Shown: positions 21,866 through 38,644 of the stretch, in pieces
Layout: each line of letters begins with the position of its first letter
How positions within the stretch are numbered: position 1 is the stretch's first letter
NCBI GenBank assembly: GCA_002189035.1
Contig: NEEC01000004.1
Span: 1,736,001 to 1,800,000 of the forward strand
DNA: 64,000 nucleotides
Direction of reading: 5' to 3'
Origin: Utricularia gibba
Lineage: Eukaryota; Streptophyta; Magnoliopsida; Lamiales; Lentibulariaceae
Made by a program: the position numbers and the translations under genes
The notes under the pieces: model-generated
The model's database searches: none
Seen by the model: only the letters and a program-made list of their open reading frames with translations
What the model was told of the DNA's origin: nothing

Positions 21866-24465
21866 GATTACAAAAATAACCAGCCGACGCACTATAGAAG
21901 CACACTCTTTAATGAGTATTTTCGTAATAGCAGCATATAAGTATTTAGTATTGCAATAAAAATAATTCAAGTTTAGATAATATAAAAAATATAATCATAA
22001 TGTTTCAAAATTATAAAAAAAAACATCTCAAATTATCAAAACTGTGCAATAAAAATCCAAACAATTTCAATTTTCTTTAAAAGTAAATTGATTCATGACG
22101 TTATGAATTGAGTATAATTTTAAATTTAACAAAAATTATTATTAGGGATTTTCGCATTCATGTCTTAAGTTTGACAAATTGAATGATACTCCTATTAAAA
22201 ATTATATTATATTTATAGCTCGTATGATTTAAAGATGCATTGTTATAATGGTTAATTTTGATAACATAGAGAAATTAAATATATAATTTCATAAGTTTGA
22301 AAATAAACTATTCACAAAAAATAAATTAAATTGTATATGATATAATTTTGAGACTTATGAATTAAAATATTTATACTGATTGTAACTTTGAATACCATCT
22401 ACAAACTCTATCATTATTTTAAAATATTTCCAATGTCTGGTGCGCTACTAAAAATAAACAGTGGGCTGAGGCATGGGTAGAGCCCGGAGGCAGGTGTTTG
22501 ATTGGTAACATGGTAGGGGCTACTTTGTAACATATTATCGTGACACGAGGACACCTTTAGTGCCGGCTGCCCGGGGGTGGTCTTGGGTGATTTAATGGCA
22601 CGTACATTACAGTTGGATTCATTTTAATTTTGATACCAGAAATAAAACATAGACTTGGAATCTTATTGTAATTCTCTAATTAAAACGTGTTCAACAAGAG
22701 CAATTAGAAGAGGATTGGATCCAATAGTTCCTGTAAGAAGATTCTTATAGAAGACCGATGAGCAAATGTGACAAGAGGATGTTGTTTCAAAGACATGTGC
22801 GACAAGAAGGAGACCATGTTGGATTGACATTCACTCACTTTTGTCTGAAGTACATTATATATCTTCCTGGAAATATAGAATGTATTGGGATATCATCAGA
22901 ATGGACAATGAAAGAGGAAAATTAAGGAAGAAGAATGATATGCTTTTTTGTACAAGGGAGATAGACAACTTACAAGTTTTTCAATTTTATTCTATTTTTT
23001 GTATAGTATACTTTTTTAATAATGTATAAGCATCTTCATTTTTCATGTTTTTGAATAAAATTGGTTTATTTAAGTAGTAGCTGATTGATGGGCTTAAATG
23101 CAGGATTATAAATTATATGATGTTTACTTCGCAATTTTAAATTAACATTGAATTACATGAGTTTTTTTTAATTTCATATACATAGATTTATTTAAAACCA
23201 TACATTCCCTTTATTTTACTTAATATTATTTAATCCTAATTCTAATTCTAATTTCATGAAGTAAATATTATATAAAAAACTAATTGATTTATATCAACTT
23301 TATTTAAATCCAAATAAATTAAATCATTTTTATACTATTCACATGAATCAAACATTTATTATTTTCCAAAATTTTAAACCATTTAATATTGTGGAAAATA
23401 CTTTTAAAAAAAACTCAAAAGCCTTGTAACAAATTTGTCCTATTTTTTTAAATTACACTAAATATGAATCAAGGAGAATAGTTCGGTATATGACAATCCA
23501 CAGAAATATTCTCATCTTTATCTATTAAGATGCTCTCTAATATTTGTTTTTATTATTCTTTAATTTAAAAATAAGCAACAAGGGATGGGAGGAGAAAAAA
23601 TTAAGATTGTTCATGAATTTTTTTATTTGAATAATTCATTTCATAAATAATGATTGAATGAAATCCTATTTAGGATAAAAGACAATGATCAAACCTTAGC
23701 CCATGAAACCGTCAAGAAAGTCTTTTTACGTCAAAATCCATAACAGTTGCATGCCAAAGTTTCCATTTTCAGGAGATATGAATCATGGGAGCAAAATCAA
23801 TGAAGGGGGTGATGTGGGGAAAATGGATGGAGTAGGAACTGGTGTCTGAGAAAATTTGTTTGATGTCAGGGTGAATTTTTGTCGAAGCTGTAACCTTTGC
23901 GTTTCCTTTTCTCTCTACTTGACTTGACTCCCCTCACCAGCATCCCCACCCCAATAAAATATCGAGACTAATCAGTGGCTCAGTTGCATAATGCTTGTCG
24001 CCACTGTTTGACTCAACACTAAATTCTCTCAAACACTTCTTTATTGAATATGGGTCTACTTGTTCTCCTGTTCTAACGACTACCCACCTTCGTCGGGAAG
24101 GTGAATCTGGGTTCTTGGAGCTTAGATCGATCCCTGGTTTTTTCCCTTGAGCATTTTCCTCGGTTTCGTTTAGGTTTCGTTTTAATTCGGTTTGACAACT
24201 ATTGGTTGGTCTTTTAAGTGGCGGGATCTCTTTGCGTTAGCAAATTTGGTTTTTTGAGGGGCATTTTTTTTATTTTAGTTCAAGATTCAGCATCCTTTTT
24301 TTGATCTGCTGTTTTGCCATCTGGGCTTGGACTGCGCGTTAACACCAGAAGTTTTCTGGTTTTGGTATTCTCCTTTTTTTAGTTCTCTGAACACAAGCAG
24401 AAGTGGTAGAATGCTGACCCTTTGAACATAGGTGAAATTGGATTTCTGACTTATCACAGCTCAAT
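21866..24465. other. Intergenic region
   Basis: About 2.6 kb. An AATAAA at 21955-21960 is a possible poly(A) signal for the protease. The rest is AT-rich apart from a GC-richer patch near 22440-22620 that has no recognisable gene or RNA. From about 23990 the sequence is probably the promoter and leader of the hydrolase gene. Confidence 0.5.
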
Positions 24466-27321
24466 ATGATTGATCAATTTGTCAATTTCGTCATCAGACC
24501 ACCCAGGTAAGCTTATCTGGTTGTTTTGTCTCATTTTATGCTACTCTGTCTTTATTTCAATGAATGCGGTGCTCATAAATTTTGTTCTTTCTAGACTGGA
24601 CACAGATTTTTGTTCTTGACTAAATTTACTTGCACTCACGGCCATCTTTGCGAGCAGGGCTGAATACAATCCAGACCATTATTTGTGGGAGAAAGAGTTT
24701 ACACTCGCTGGGAGACGATATAGGAGGGAAGACTTGGAGGCAAGTACGGGCATCTGATAAGAATGCGCTTTGCTTTCCCTTTGTTTCCAATGTTTCATGT
24801 TGCAATGAAAAAAAACTAAGAGAATATGCTAAACTCATAGTTCTACTTCCATGCTTTTTTTTTTTTTTTGCCTTAGTCATCAAAATTGTTGTCGGCTTGA
24901 CGTCTGCAGCTTAAAAATGAAAGGGGACACATCTTGAAGTGTAGCCATTATGTTCCTGCAGATGTCTCTGATGATTCTCCCCTTCCATGTGTTGTATATT
25001 GCCATGGAAACAGGTTCACTATCGTGCCTTATCTTTTATGCTAGTAATTGACAATACAGATTTTAAAATGTGTATCTATTTTTCCTCGGAAATGAGTGTA
25101 GCCTGTGAGTACAATGATTCTTATGATACTTAGGAGTCTAACTCACGGATTAAGATTTATAGGTATCAGAGACACATCGTGTATTGGTTTTGCATAATCT
25201 TTTAATTCTAGCTTTTCTACCTTGTTTTAGTTTTGGGGTATAAACCCTTGACTGAGTTATTATCTTAAGATACTGTTCTCATGCAGTGGGTGCCGAGCTG
25301 ATGCAAACGAGGCAGCTGTTGTTCTTTTGCCTTCTAATATCACTGTATTCACTCTTGATTTCTCCGGTTCTGGGTTATCTGATGGCGACTTTGTCAGCCT
25401 TGGCTGGCATGAGGTATTTTCTTCATGAATCTTTCTTCACCTTACTTTATTTGTGTTTGCAGTTACCATACTGAACTTCTTCTGATTGAATTTCAGAAAG
25501 ATGACCTTAAAGCTGTAGTATCATACTTGAGAGGCAACAAGAAAGTATCTTGTATTGGTCTATGGGGAAGATCCATGGGTGCAGTGACATGGTTGGTGTT
25601 CACATTTCTCAGTTTCTTGTATAGTTTAGAAAGTTTCTGTGATCCAGAAATTTTTCCTCGACTGTCTTCTCCTGAACTGCAGCCTTCTATACGGGGCAGA
25701 AGATCCTTCTATAGCTGGAATGGTATTGGACAGTGCCTTCTCCAATTTGTTCAACCTGATGTTGGAACTTGCAGATGTCTACAAAATCCGGCTTCCAAAA
25801 TTTACTGTACGCCTTGGATTTTGGAATCCTTTTTTATAAATACATGCACATTTCTCTGCTGAAATTCCATTCGTGTTTAAATCCTAAAATGCTAGGACAG
25901 GTTAAGATGGCTGTACAGTACATGAGAAGAGTGATTGTGAAGAGGGCCAAGTTTGATATTATGCAATTAGATTGCATTGAGGTTTATACTCATCTCTTTA
26001 TTTAAAACCCTTTGTTGTTCCTGGAAAGTGTTGATGAGTTCAATTTCGAACATCAGGTTGCTATCAAGACTTTCATCCCTGCTCTATTTGGGCATGCAAA
26101 AGATGACAAATTTATTCAACCTCGACATTCAGATGCTATATTCGAGTCATATTCGGTATTACAATGCTCGGTTTATTTATATATTTCTGAACATTTTGTA
26201 CTGATCATACTCAGTGATCTCTTACCCTTGCAGGGTGATAAAAATGTTATCAAGTTTGAGGGTGATCACAACTCTTCTCGACCACCATTTTTCTATGATT
26301 CTGTTTGTATTTTCTTGTATAACGTGCTTCACCCACCTCAACCTCCATCTTTACTTTCTGCCAACATGGAGAGATACTGTGATCTCAGAGACCTGAAGGT
26401 GGGATCTGGGGTTGACGAGGTAATTTTAGTTATATCCCCCTTGCACACATCTACTTCTTTCATACCATGTGCTTCTGATGAGATCCTTGTGTTCCCGTAG
26501 GACGTCTTGTATGAAATAATTGCAGGGTTTCGAAATGTGGCGGCTGATACCCCAAGTTCTTCCTCTGGCCCACGTACTCTAGCAGCTACTAAGTCCATGG
26601 GGGAGATGCTTTTAGAAATGGCACCTGATTTTAATGTAATTAGCTTACTCAATATACACTTGGTTGAGAATGTTGCTTTGAGTATCTCTTGATAGTCGAA
26701 TTTGCAGGATATCTTGACTATCGAAGATGCAGAGCACCGTGGCGATGATGGCTCACAAGTACAGGTATAGTAGGCACCATTTTGCTGTAATTGATGTACT
26801 TGAGTCAATGTTGAATCTGTTTTGAACACTTTCAGCATGATGGCTGCTCGTTCACAAGCTCAAATCGGGAAAGCTGGGGCAGATGCTCATCACTAGGCAC
26901 AGATGATGAGCCGTCCATCAACCGTACAAGTAACAGCAAGTGCGAGGAGGTTGCCTTCTCTTCATGACGTTAGACTTCTGTATCATGAATTTGGTTCTGT
27001 GTTCAGGAAAGACCCCTGGCTTCTTCTTCAACGACTAACGTTTTAATTTGTTTCATTCAGAATTCAATAAATGTGCTCGCAACCCCTCTGAGGAGTTCTC
27101 AGGAGGCCCTGTTGAACACCATGAAGAACGATGACAAGAAGAGCAAGAGCAAGAAGAAGAAGAAGAAGAAAGCAGAGGAAGAAGGTAATGTGGAGTCATC
27201 CCGTATGAAGAAGTCGAAGTCGAAGCGTGAGAAATTTGAGAAGCTAGAGGCTATAAGCCAACGCCTTCGCCATTGCTTACTCAAGGGAGTAAATCACAAG
27301 AGACATTGTTCTTCCTCATGA
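24466..27321 (+). CDS. Alpha/beta hydrolase with Lys-rich C-terminal tail
   Basis: Thirteen exons fit in phase (501 residues): 24466..24506, 24658..24739, 24910..25013, 25287..25413, 25497..25591, 25683..25806, 25901..25981, 26057..26155, 26234..26419, 26501..26635, 26708..26764, 26836..26949, 27061..27321. The start MIDQFVNFVIRPPR and the following AEYNPDHYLWEKEF are hallmarks of a plant family of unknown substrate. Hydrolase motifs: oxyanion-side YCHGNSGCRADANE, nucleophile elbow GLWGRSMGAVT (GxSxG), acid loop GHAKDDKFIQP, and catalytic His in EGDHNSSRP. After the fold comes a linker and a basic tail (KKSKSKKKKKKKAEEE). The second intron, 24740..24909, begins GC rather than GT (TTGGAG|GCAAGT), the only choice that keeps frame. 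The junction after 26949 is the least certain. Confidence 0.93.
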
Positions 27322-27728
27322 ACAAAAGTGGTATTTCACCACCCATTAGATAGATAGTTAATGTTTTCATTGGTTTCTCAGGGTGGTTTCATTTCTTTTG
27401 GTTCTTTCTCATGTTCCTACGAGATCTAATCTAACGTTGTGTGTGTTCATGGTTTGTACCAAGGCCTTGTGCCTTGTGTGTTTGAAGACATTGTTAGAAC
27501 TTGTTGGTGATGTAATTTTTCACATCTTTTTTGCAATGAAATGACTGAAATTGCTATTAGTCTGGTACCCATGAAGCAGCCTCAAGAAGAATACAACCAA
27601 GGTTAGGATGTTTAGTGAAGCAACAGCAGCATCCCTAATTTACATCTTCAAACAAGTTAGTGGATGTGAGTTCTCAGCTATTTCACCTGAACTTGCAACT
27701 GCAATCGGTGAGGGATCACATACGCCGG
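27322..27728. other. Convergent 3' ends
   Basis: About 400 bases between the hydrolase stop and the MYB-CC stop. They should contain both 3' UTRs; AT-rich stretches near 27510-27560 are candidate polyadenylation regions. No gene is seen. Confidence 0.55.
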
Positions 27729-29611
27729 TTACAGTGTCTTCAACACACCATTTCCCATGATCCCATGCGAAGGAACTTGCATCACATGTAAATCTGGGGT
27801 GTAAACGTCAGATTCACCCCACAGAAACAAAGCATTAGTTGGATCGACATGGAGTAGCGGCCTCTTTATATCATTCACCGGCAGTCCTTGAGACAACGCC
27901 AGATGGCTCTCATGTGAAGTAGTAAGGCAGCTTTTTGTTGAACAATCAGCATGCGATAGGTGGAGATTTGGAGGTATTTCTCCAGGGCCTCTCAGTTCCT
28001 CTGCGGAGTGTGATGGATAAGATGGAACTGGTATGAGTGAGCCGTTAACTGGATTCTTAGTTCCCTTGTCTGAAGAGCCGGCCACATCATTGTTGACTGC
28101 AGCTTCTCCAATTATCTGATTAGCTAGCATCTTGCACGCTTGCTCCAGCATACCCAAGTATCTTCTCTCAGCATCTTGACGAACCTGCAAGTGTTTTTCC
28201 GCCTGGAAAAGACAGGAATCAAGTGAAACGAACCACATACTGGTTGGGAAGGAACCTTAGAATTTCCTGTAGAATGAACAAGAGAGAGGTTACCTCTACT
28301 TGAAGATGCAGTTTACTTTGAACTTCCATTTGTGCTCTCAAAGCTTCCTTGACTTCATATCCACTGCACAAATGACCAAAACGCAGAGCTCACCTTTTTG
28401 TTCTCCAACAAGTAAATATTATCACAACGATAAACTAAATGCTTACTCGTTCATGTCAGATGTTGGTAAATTTTGAGGAGAGCTACTGGAATGGGGGCTG
28501 TCCAGATGAAATGTACCTGAAAAAAATAAGCAACTTGTGTGGCTTAATTTCACTCGTAACTCCATATGTTCCTTCTTGCCCAAGGTTCAACCTTTTGACG
28601 GTTAACCAAGATGATGAATCTTCAGTAACCCATATTGAGTTTTACCAATGGATCAGTTACCCACTAATGAAAAAACTCCTTTTCACAACAAAGTTGCAAA
28701 TTGGCAACAGGAATTCGAAAAATGGTGCAGTGAAAATTATAAAAAGAAAGCTGCGTACCATCTTTTGCACCTTCACCAAGCTCATTCCCAGACTGCTTGC
28801 CTAATCTGTACTTCTGCAAGGTAACAGAGTCGAATAAGCCACAAATCGATGACTGAATATGGAACCAGTGAAAAAAGTAAAACCTGGAGATGGCTCTTCA
28901 AATGGAACAGGGTCAGCCCCTTGACACCCATTGTCCTCATTATTGCCTTCGGAGTAGCTTCTGCAGAGAATGGAATTCAGAAATTTAAACCTCCAAGAAG
29001 ATCTAGACTACAACCAAAATGTTGATAATTTACAACGGTTCTTCATTGACCCTGCTTTTTGTACATTTTCATGGGACTTTTGTGAGTAGTAGAATCTCCC
29101 AAAGTTGGAGATGGAAAAGGTAGTATAAAGATCCATATCACCAATTCACCTACAGCTACATAAGAATCTAGCCCAAAAAGAAGTCTTGCGATTTACGAAC
29201 TTCCTTACAACCGTTTAAATACAAAAAAAATTCAAAAAATGCATTTCACATCTGCATTAATCAAAAACCCAGAATGCTGAAAAAGGCTAAGAGATGAGAA
29301 AATGCATTTGCAAAATACATTCCCCAAACCCAGATACTCAAAGAATCAGCCCCAACCAAAATAATATAAAAAAAAAAGCAGAAATGGGAGTAAGAATGCT
29401 AACTGCTAGCTCCTCCGAGCTGAGTAACCGCGTCAACGAAGCGCTCATGGAGGTCCGCGGTCCACCGGAGTCGCGGCTTTGGGTCGGAAGTCAACTGAAC
29501 CATACAAGGGTCGCTGGAAACCCGTTGACCGAATCCAGAACCATTCGAAACCTGAATAGCAGCTTCTTGACTCAAAATGGCATCACGGGACTGAATCATT
29601 CTCGGAAACAT
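27729..29611 (-). CDS. MYB-CC (GARP/PHR-like) transcription factor
   Basis: DNA-binding regulator of the family that includes PHR1/PHL, APL and MYR proteins. Six exons fit in phase: 29404..29611, 28884..28960, 28759..28813, 28447..28516, 28294..28363, 27729..28202 (317 residues). The single GARP-type MYB repeat is PKPRLRWTADLHERFVDAV, then ATPKAIMRTMGVKGLTLFHL and KSHLQKYRLGKQ, with the SHLQKYR signature. The coiled-coil (MYB-CC) motif follows as EALRAQMEVQSKLHLQVEAE and KHLQVRQDAERRY. The C-terminal 140 residues are not conserved in any way I recognise. Start is ATG 29611 (MFPRMIQSRD); ATG 29599 is equally possible. Which subgroup, and whether it takes part in phosphate signalling, cannot be decided here. 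Confidence 0.93.
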
Positions 29612-31295
29612 CACAACGGGGAGCCCAGAAACAAGATCTCTGGAGCAGATCAACAGAAGGGTTGGGGTTGGTAAAATGAGAGATGAGGGATGCACGTCCC
29701 GACGGTTGAAATTGACAAAAATTGATTTGTGGGTATTGAGAGGAAGCAGCAGCAGGAGGAGGTGGAGAGGTAGCGTAGAGTAGACAACCTGTCTATCCCT
29801 TTCGCTCCCGGCATTGCATCGCCTTCCTGTATTCCACCCGGAAAAACAAAAAAAAAAAAAGATGGGGAAATCGGTGATACGTTTGACTGGGAAGGGCAAG
29901 ATGGAGACAACCACTTTTTGGGGAATTACCATTCCCTAATCCTTCATCACCCTCATAGTCTACAGCACCAGTTCCTACCTTCTTCTCCCCCAGTGAACCA
30001 GGCAAGGGGGTGATTGGCGAGGTTAACACACTACTAATTTCCAAATAAATTTATAATTACAGAAAATGAAAATACGCATTTTATTCGAGTACGGAATTTG
30101 TTTAATTAATGTAAATTAATATTATCACCCCAATTTTTGTTACTATCTCCATTATGTTGGATTTGATGGGGGAGATCTACTTGGGCCCCCCCTCTACTTA
30201 ATTGGCCTAAAGTCCACTTGTCTCTTTCATGACAGATTATTTGTGGGCCACACATCAACATATTTTTCATAATTCAATTTTTATTTATTATCATCAATGC
30301 TTTAAATCATAAAAAACGGGTGCTCCTTCCTACTCCATCATTTAATATTTCTTAAATTTACAAAAATAGTCTTCACAATTTTTTTTTTATTTTCATTAAT
30401 TAAAAATATTCTTCATTCTTTACAAAATTGATTTTTAATAATTTAATTTTACTATTTTGATAATATTAATTCTCAAAATTTGAAATAATAAGTATTAAAA
30501 ACCTCCAATTGTTTAATCTCCAACTAACTATATCCTGCAAAGAATCGACACGTGTGTTTTGTGTTTTGGGTGTCTTAGATATGCATCTGATATTTGGATC
30601 TGCGGGTCATCTCAATTAGCTGTTATTATTTAAAAAATAAAAAATATATATTAAATCGTTTTTATTATTTCCGTGACTTCAACGACCATCATCTATTGTT
30701 TGGTTTTGCATCCCTATAGCAATTGGATTGCTATTCTTTTTTTCAATAATATTTTTTAGGTTATTATCGCATATATTGCAACAACTCAATTAAGTTGAAA
30801 ATAGATTTTTAATTTCTAAATTAGTTATCTATTTCATTTAGTGTTGAAATAAATTTTAAATAAATGTATTTTAATTGTATCCTAGTAGTATACTATTAAA
30901 TTTATGGTATCCATATCTCTTTATTGATGGCAAACCGATACCCGTGCTTTGTAGACCCATATCTAATTTATTAAATAGTGAGAATTGATTATGCTCAATA
31001 TTCAAATAATTAAAAATAAAAAAACATTGAATTTTTCATTTTTTAGAAAATATATTTTATATTTTCTTAAAGAATTTTAAATCTTTATTCAAATTATTCA
31101 TTCTTTATTATGAATAAATTGAAATTTAAAGTCATTCAACCGCTGAAACATGGTTTTTTAAACATATATTATTACACAACATTATAGATGCATTATAAAT
31201 TATTGTTGAAAATAATAATTTAAATGAGTAAAATCATGAATATAAAATTATTATTTCAAACTTGGGTAATTAAAATTAATTCCCAGTTGGGTGGG
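29612..31295. other. MYB-CC promoter and AT-rich spacer
   Basis: The first ~400 bases are the likely 5' UTR and promoter of the MYB-CC gene. The rest, to the subtilase stop codon, is AT-rich with no recognisable coding sequence. Confidence 0.6.
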
Positions 31296-34201
31296 TTACT
31301 GGCCCACCACGATTGGGCTTCGAACGTAGTGGCTGCCGTCGGACCATGTCAAGCCTCCGAACACGTAGTCCTGTCCGCTTTGCCATTTTCTCCTCAGCTT
31401 CAGCTTGAAGGTTTTCTCTTCTCCGATCTTCTCAAAGCTCAGGTGCGCTGGTTTCACAGTGGCTGAATACCCAGGTGGAGGGCGAACTGTGGCGGCGTAC
31501 TTTCCGGTTTGCCGACGTTTTTCAGTTTTCTGGTCACGGTGACGGTTGATTTGGGTTGTGGGATGGTGATGGAGGGGTAATTGAAGTTCAGGATGTTGTA
31601 GCTTTTGGGGCATTTGTATGGAGTGATGGAGAATTTCATGACAAGGGTTTCGTTGTAGCCGCTGCCGCAGAGGAAGTCGAGGTAATCGGTGGTGGTTAGG
31701 TCGTAGATGAGGCCGGGATTCATGGCTCGGTTGGGGCGAATGTGGCCAGATCCGAAGGCGAACGGCGTTGCCTTTTTTTCGGCACCGTCGAGCATGGCAT
31801 GGCGGGTGTTGTCTCTCGTCCTTGCTGTTTCAGTTTCATCATCAGTATGCTAGATGAAAGGACTGATGGAGATGTAAAGGAAGGGAATGAACCTGTGGTC
31901 ATTAGAGCTGATTTGATTGCAGCGGGACTCCATTCAGGATAGAGCCGTCGGAGCAAGCCTGTAACACCGGCGACGTGGGGACATGACATTGAGGTACCGG
32001 ATTCCGTGATGAACGGAGTTACCCGGTGGTCCGCTGCCTCGCCGGAAGCGCTCTTGTTTCCAGTGTAGGCGGCCATGATATTGACTCCTGGAGCTGTGAT
32101 ATCAGGCTGCACAACAAGAAAGGGGTTACCACCGCATAGAAAACATGAAAGATGGCGGAGGCAAATACATGGTTTTCATCTTTCTCACCTTCAAAATTGA
32201 TGAAGAAACTAAATTTGGCCTCGAGATGAGAAAGCCGCCATGAAAGGAGCTGGCGTCATACCGAAAACAGCTGACGGGGGCTTTATGACACCTCGAGGGT
32301 TAGTTGTATTCTTGATGTAGGAAAAGAGAATTTGGCCATCGGCGAAGCCGATGTGAGTCGATGGAACAAGGTGGGGTCAGCGATAATCTCGTTTCCGTTG
32401 GCTTCGTCGTTGCAAAGAACCATTCCGGCAGCGCCAGCGCGAAGGGCCTCCGCCCCTTTACTCGTTCTTGCATTTTCTCCTCTCAGGCACACCAAAATCT
32501 TCCCCTTCACCTTCTCTGAGTCCAGAGTATTGTTCTTACAGAGAAGACTGCAGTAAAGAGCGTTCTTGAGTGTAAACTAAAGCACAATATCTGCTACAGT
32601 GCAGTGAGAATTGAGTACACTTACGCTTCCTCTACTGCAATTCCGTGAGCTGCGGCGTCGGCGGCGCTAATCATCGAGTACAATTTCCCCTGTGGCATTG
32701 CCGGACTAAGACTCTGCCCATCGAAAGAATGCCCTGTTTCCAGGCTCAGCTCCGCCTGGAACTCCCGATCGATAGTACTGGCACCCACGGTGATAAGCCA
32801 CGGTGCAACATTGGCTACGGACCCCAAATCAGGACCGGAATTTCCGGCAGAGGTAACAACCACAATCCCACGCTTCACAGCATGGAAAGCAGCAATAGCA
32901 AATCCGTCGGAAAAATAGTCTCCCGCAGGGCTCCCTAGGGAGACGGAGAGAACATCAACACCATCCCAAATGGCGTCATCGATCCCCTTCGTAATGTCGG
33001 AATCAAAGCATTCGCTCCCATCGGGCAGCGGTTCCCAACACACCTTGTAGGCGGCAACTCTCGCTTTCGGTGCACCCCCTTTCGCCGTTCCATTTCCGGC
33101 ACCAAATACGCTAGCGCCGGGAACGAAGTTTCCGGCAGCCGTGGAAAGAGTATGACTCCCGTGGCCGTCTTTATCTCTAGCTGTGTAACTCGCGTTAGGG
33201 TTTCCCCCTGTGTATGCCAGATACCCCTTGTTGAAATACCTCGCTCCTATCAATTTCCTGAATTTCATGCAATTTAATATAAAAAAATTCGAAAATATTC
33301 TATAATAAATATTTTGAAAAAAAAGAAAAGAAAATTACCCATTACAAAGATCATCGTTTTCCAATTGACAAATTCCTCTCCAATTTGGAGGCTTGGGACC
33401 GAACCCATCTCCACTGAAGCTCTTGGACTCAGGCCACACGCCTACCAAAGTCACGATGTGTAAGATATAATTAGAGAATTAGAGATAATTTTATAATTTA
33501 AATATTGATTATTTCATAATTAATACTTAACCTGTATCAAGATTTGCGATGATCACGCCTTCTCCATAACTGGCTTTCTCCCACAAAGAGGAATGGTGAA
33601 CGACGCCGTTGCTCTCGAGCCTGACGAAATCCCAACTATGCGTCGTGTGTAGCTTTCTGGTCTTGTCCAAGAACACGGAAATCACGTCCGGATGGTCTGC
33701 CATGAACGCGGGGTTGTAAGAAAATTCATGCAAACTTTGGGGTTTAGGGTTTTAAGCCCTGTGTGGTTTTAGGGTTTCTTACTCGAGATCCGTCTGGCCT
33801 CTTCCTCATCGAGAAGAGCTGCGAAGCCGTTGACGGTTCTATCATATGAGTAAACCAGAGACTCTTTGGCGGTGTCTTCACTGCAAAACACATTGCTTTT
33901 ACGTGATCTCGCAAAGATCTCCATGCAGAATCATATATATAACCACGGACAGCGTACCTTCCCAAATGCGACGCGAGTAACTGAATGTGCGACTCGGGGA
34001 CACGCTGGAGAGCCTCCGATCCACCATGGAATGCTCCCCCAGGTAGACGATGTACGTCTGCACGTAGCAGCGATAAGATTTCGGAAATCACAGAAATTCC
34101 GGTCGATAACTAACCTTTTTGACGGCGGACGCGGGGTGGTGCAATGCGAGGATCAAGATCCCGAGGAGCAGTAGGCGGAGGCAGTGCCCCTGGGGAAACA
34201 T
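31296..34201 (-). CDS. Subtilisin-like protease (SBT5/AIR3 type), four frameshifts
   Basis: Secreted serine protease. Nine exons: 34115..34201, 33958..34057, 33783..33880, 33532..33696, 33339..33441, 32625..33257, 32189..32547, 31893..32106, 31296..31824. Exon 1 encodes a signal peptide (LRLLLLGILILALHHPASA). An I9 prodomain follows (YIVYLGEHS, SYDRTVNGFAALLDEEEA), then the S8 domain: Asp in ANLDTGVWPES, His in DGHGSHTLSTAAG, Asn in TSAGNSGPD, Ser in ESGTSMSCPHVAG, a PA insert, and an Fn3-like C-terminus. All splice sites are good. The frame breaks four times, each explained by one base missing from a short run: near 34028, 32373-32376, 32217-32218 and 31504-31507. With those four bases counted the model is 763 residues, the normal length. 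No other lesions are seen. Pseudogene or poorly resolved sequence. Confidence 0.88.
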
Positions 34202-34250
34202 TCTGTTTGAAGAAGAAACAAATGAAGAAGATAAGAGGTGAAGAGAGGGA

Positions 34251-34260
34251 TGTATATAGA
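34251..34260 (-). promoter_or_regulatory. Possible TATA box of the subtilase gene
   Basis: The minus strand reads TCTATATACA, about 50 bases before the ATG. The spacing allows a leader of about 20 bases. Confidence 0.4.
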
Positions 34261-35463
34261 GAGATACAGAGTGAGTATCTCCCCAGAAACCCCGAATCAC
34301 GCGAGATTCCAACCACCGGATAAATCTGGCAATTTTGAAAATCTTAGAGGCGCGTTACAGCAATGTGATTTAATGACACATTAAGTGTATTTTACCCTCT
34401 AATTGCTGGGTCCCTGTGAAAATTGGTATCTTTCCTTTAGGGGCGGTTGACCAATTTCCGTTCCAGTTGTGGACATGCATGGGGTTGGCGATTACTATTT
34501 TACCCTTATGGGAGAATATTGATATTTGAGATAATTGATAATTATCTCAATTATTCCGGAAATATTGGGAGAATACCAATTCGATTTAATATTTTATTTG
34601 TATATGAATTTTGTGAGTAAAAATAGTAACAAAAAAGATTATAAGCAACAGATTTCTTTTAAAAACTATTTAAAGCAATCATTAAAAATTTAAAAAATGT
34701 GTACTACAACATTGTGAGATAAGGTACAATTTTATAAAAAAATAAGAATATATTTGTCGAGAATTATTAAAAGTTGCAAAAATTGAAACTTTAGTGTTGA
34801 AACTTACTACCGGGTATGCAACCAATATGTACCTCAATTATGGGATATCTGATAATTTTAATATAACTATTAAAAATTAAGATCCATAATTTATAAATAT
34901 AGATAATCATTTTGGATGTGTGTATTAAAGATATGTATGTTTATTATATAAAAAAATAAATAATATAAATTTTCTAATAATTTATATTTTAATCATTAAA
35001 ATTGACATTAAAAAATTCAATAAGTCTTAAAATTAAATTTAAGAATCTTAATTTTTGAAAAATTAACTCAACCAATTAAATAAATTAATCAATTAATGAA
35101 ATAAAACAGTCCCTCTATGCCATTAATAATTGAGTCATCAATCTTAAAATTCTGAGGAACTTTTGTTGTAGGATTGACTTTGTGACAATTTATTGAAATT
35201 CCATTTAGATGGGGTACTTATTTTCTGATTAATAAAAACACTGAATTTGCAACCAAATCTAATCATCAGTTCTAGCCCTGAATTATTGCAACTGCATGGC
35301 CGTAGTTCATCAAAGTTCAGGACTGAAATTTTGTTTCGCGGCGGTCATCACAATGAAGAAGGGGAAGGGCAACTCGGATTGCAGAAGCCATAGCTGAAGG
35401 ACACAGATCGTTTTTCTAAGACCATCTCCACAAAAATCAGCTACAGCAGCGGGTGGTTGTCGT
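34261..35463. other. AT-rich spacer
   Basis: About 1.2 kb between the subtilase promoter and the 3' end of the GAPCp gene. AT-rich and without recognisable genes. Confidence 0.6.

Positions 35464-38644
<3,181 letters not shown>

Noticed and set aside
22440-22620. GC-richer patch as a possible non-coding RNA or tRNA
   Set aside because: No tRNA-like arm and TTCRA box could be fitted, and no stable long hairpin was seen by eye.
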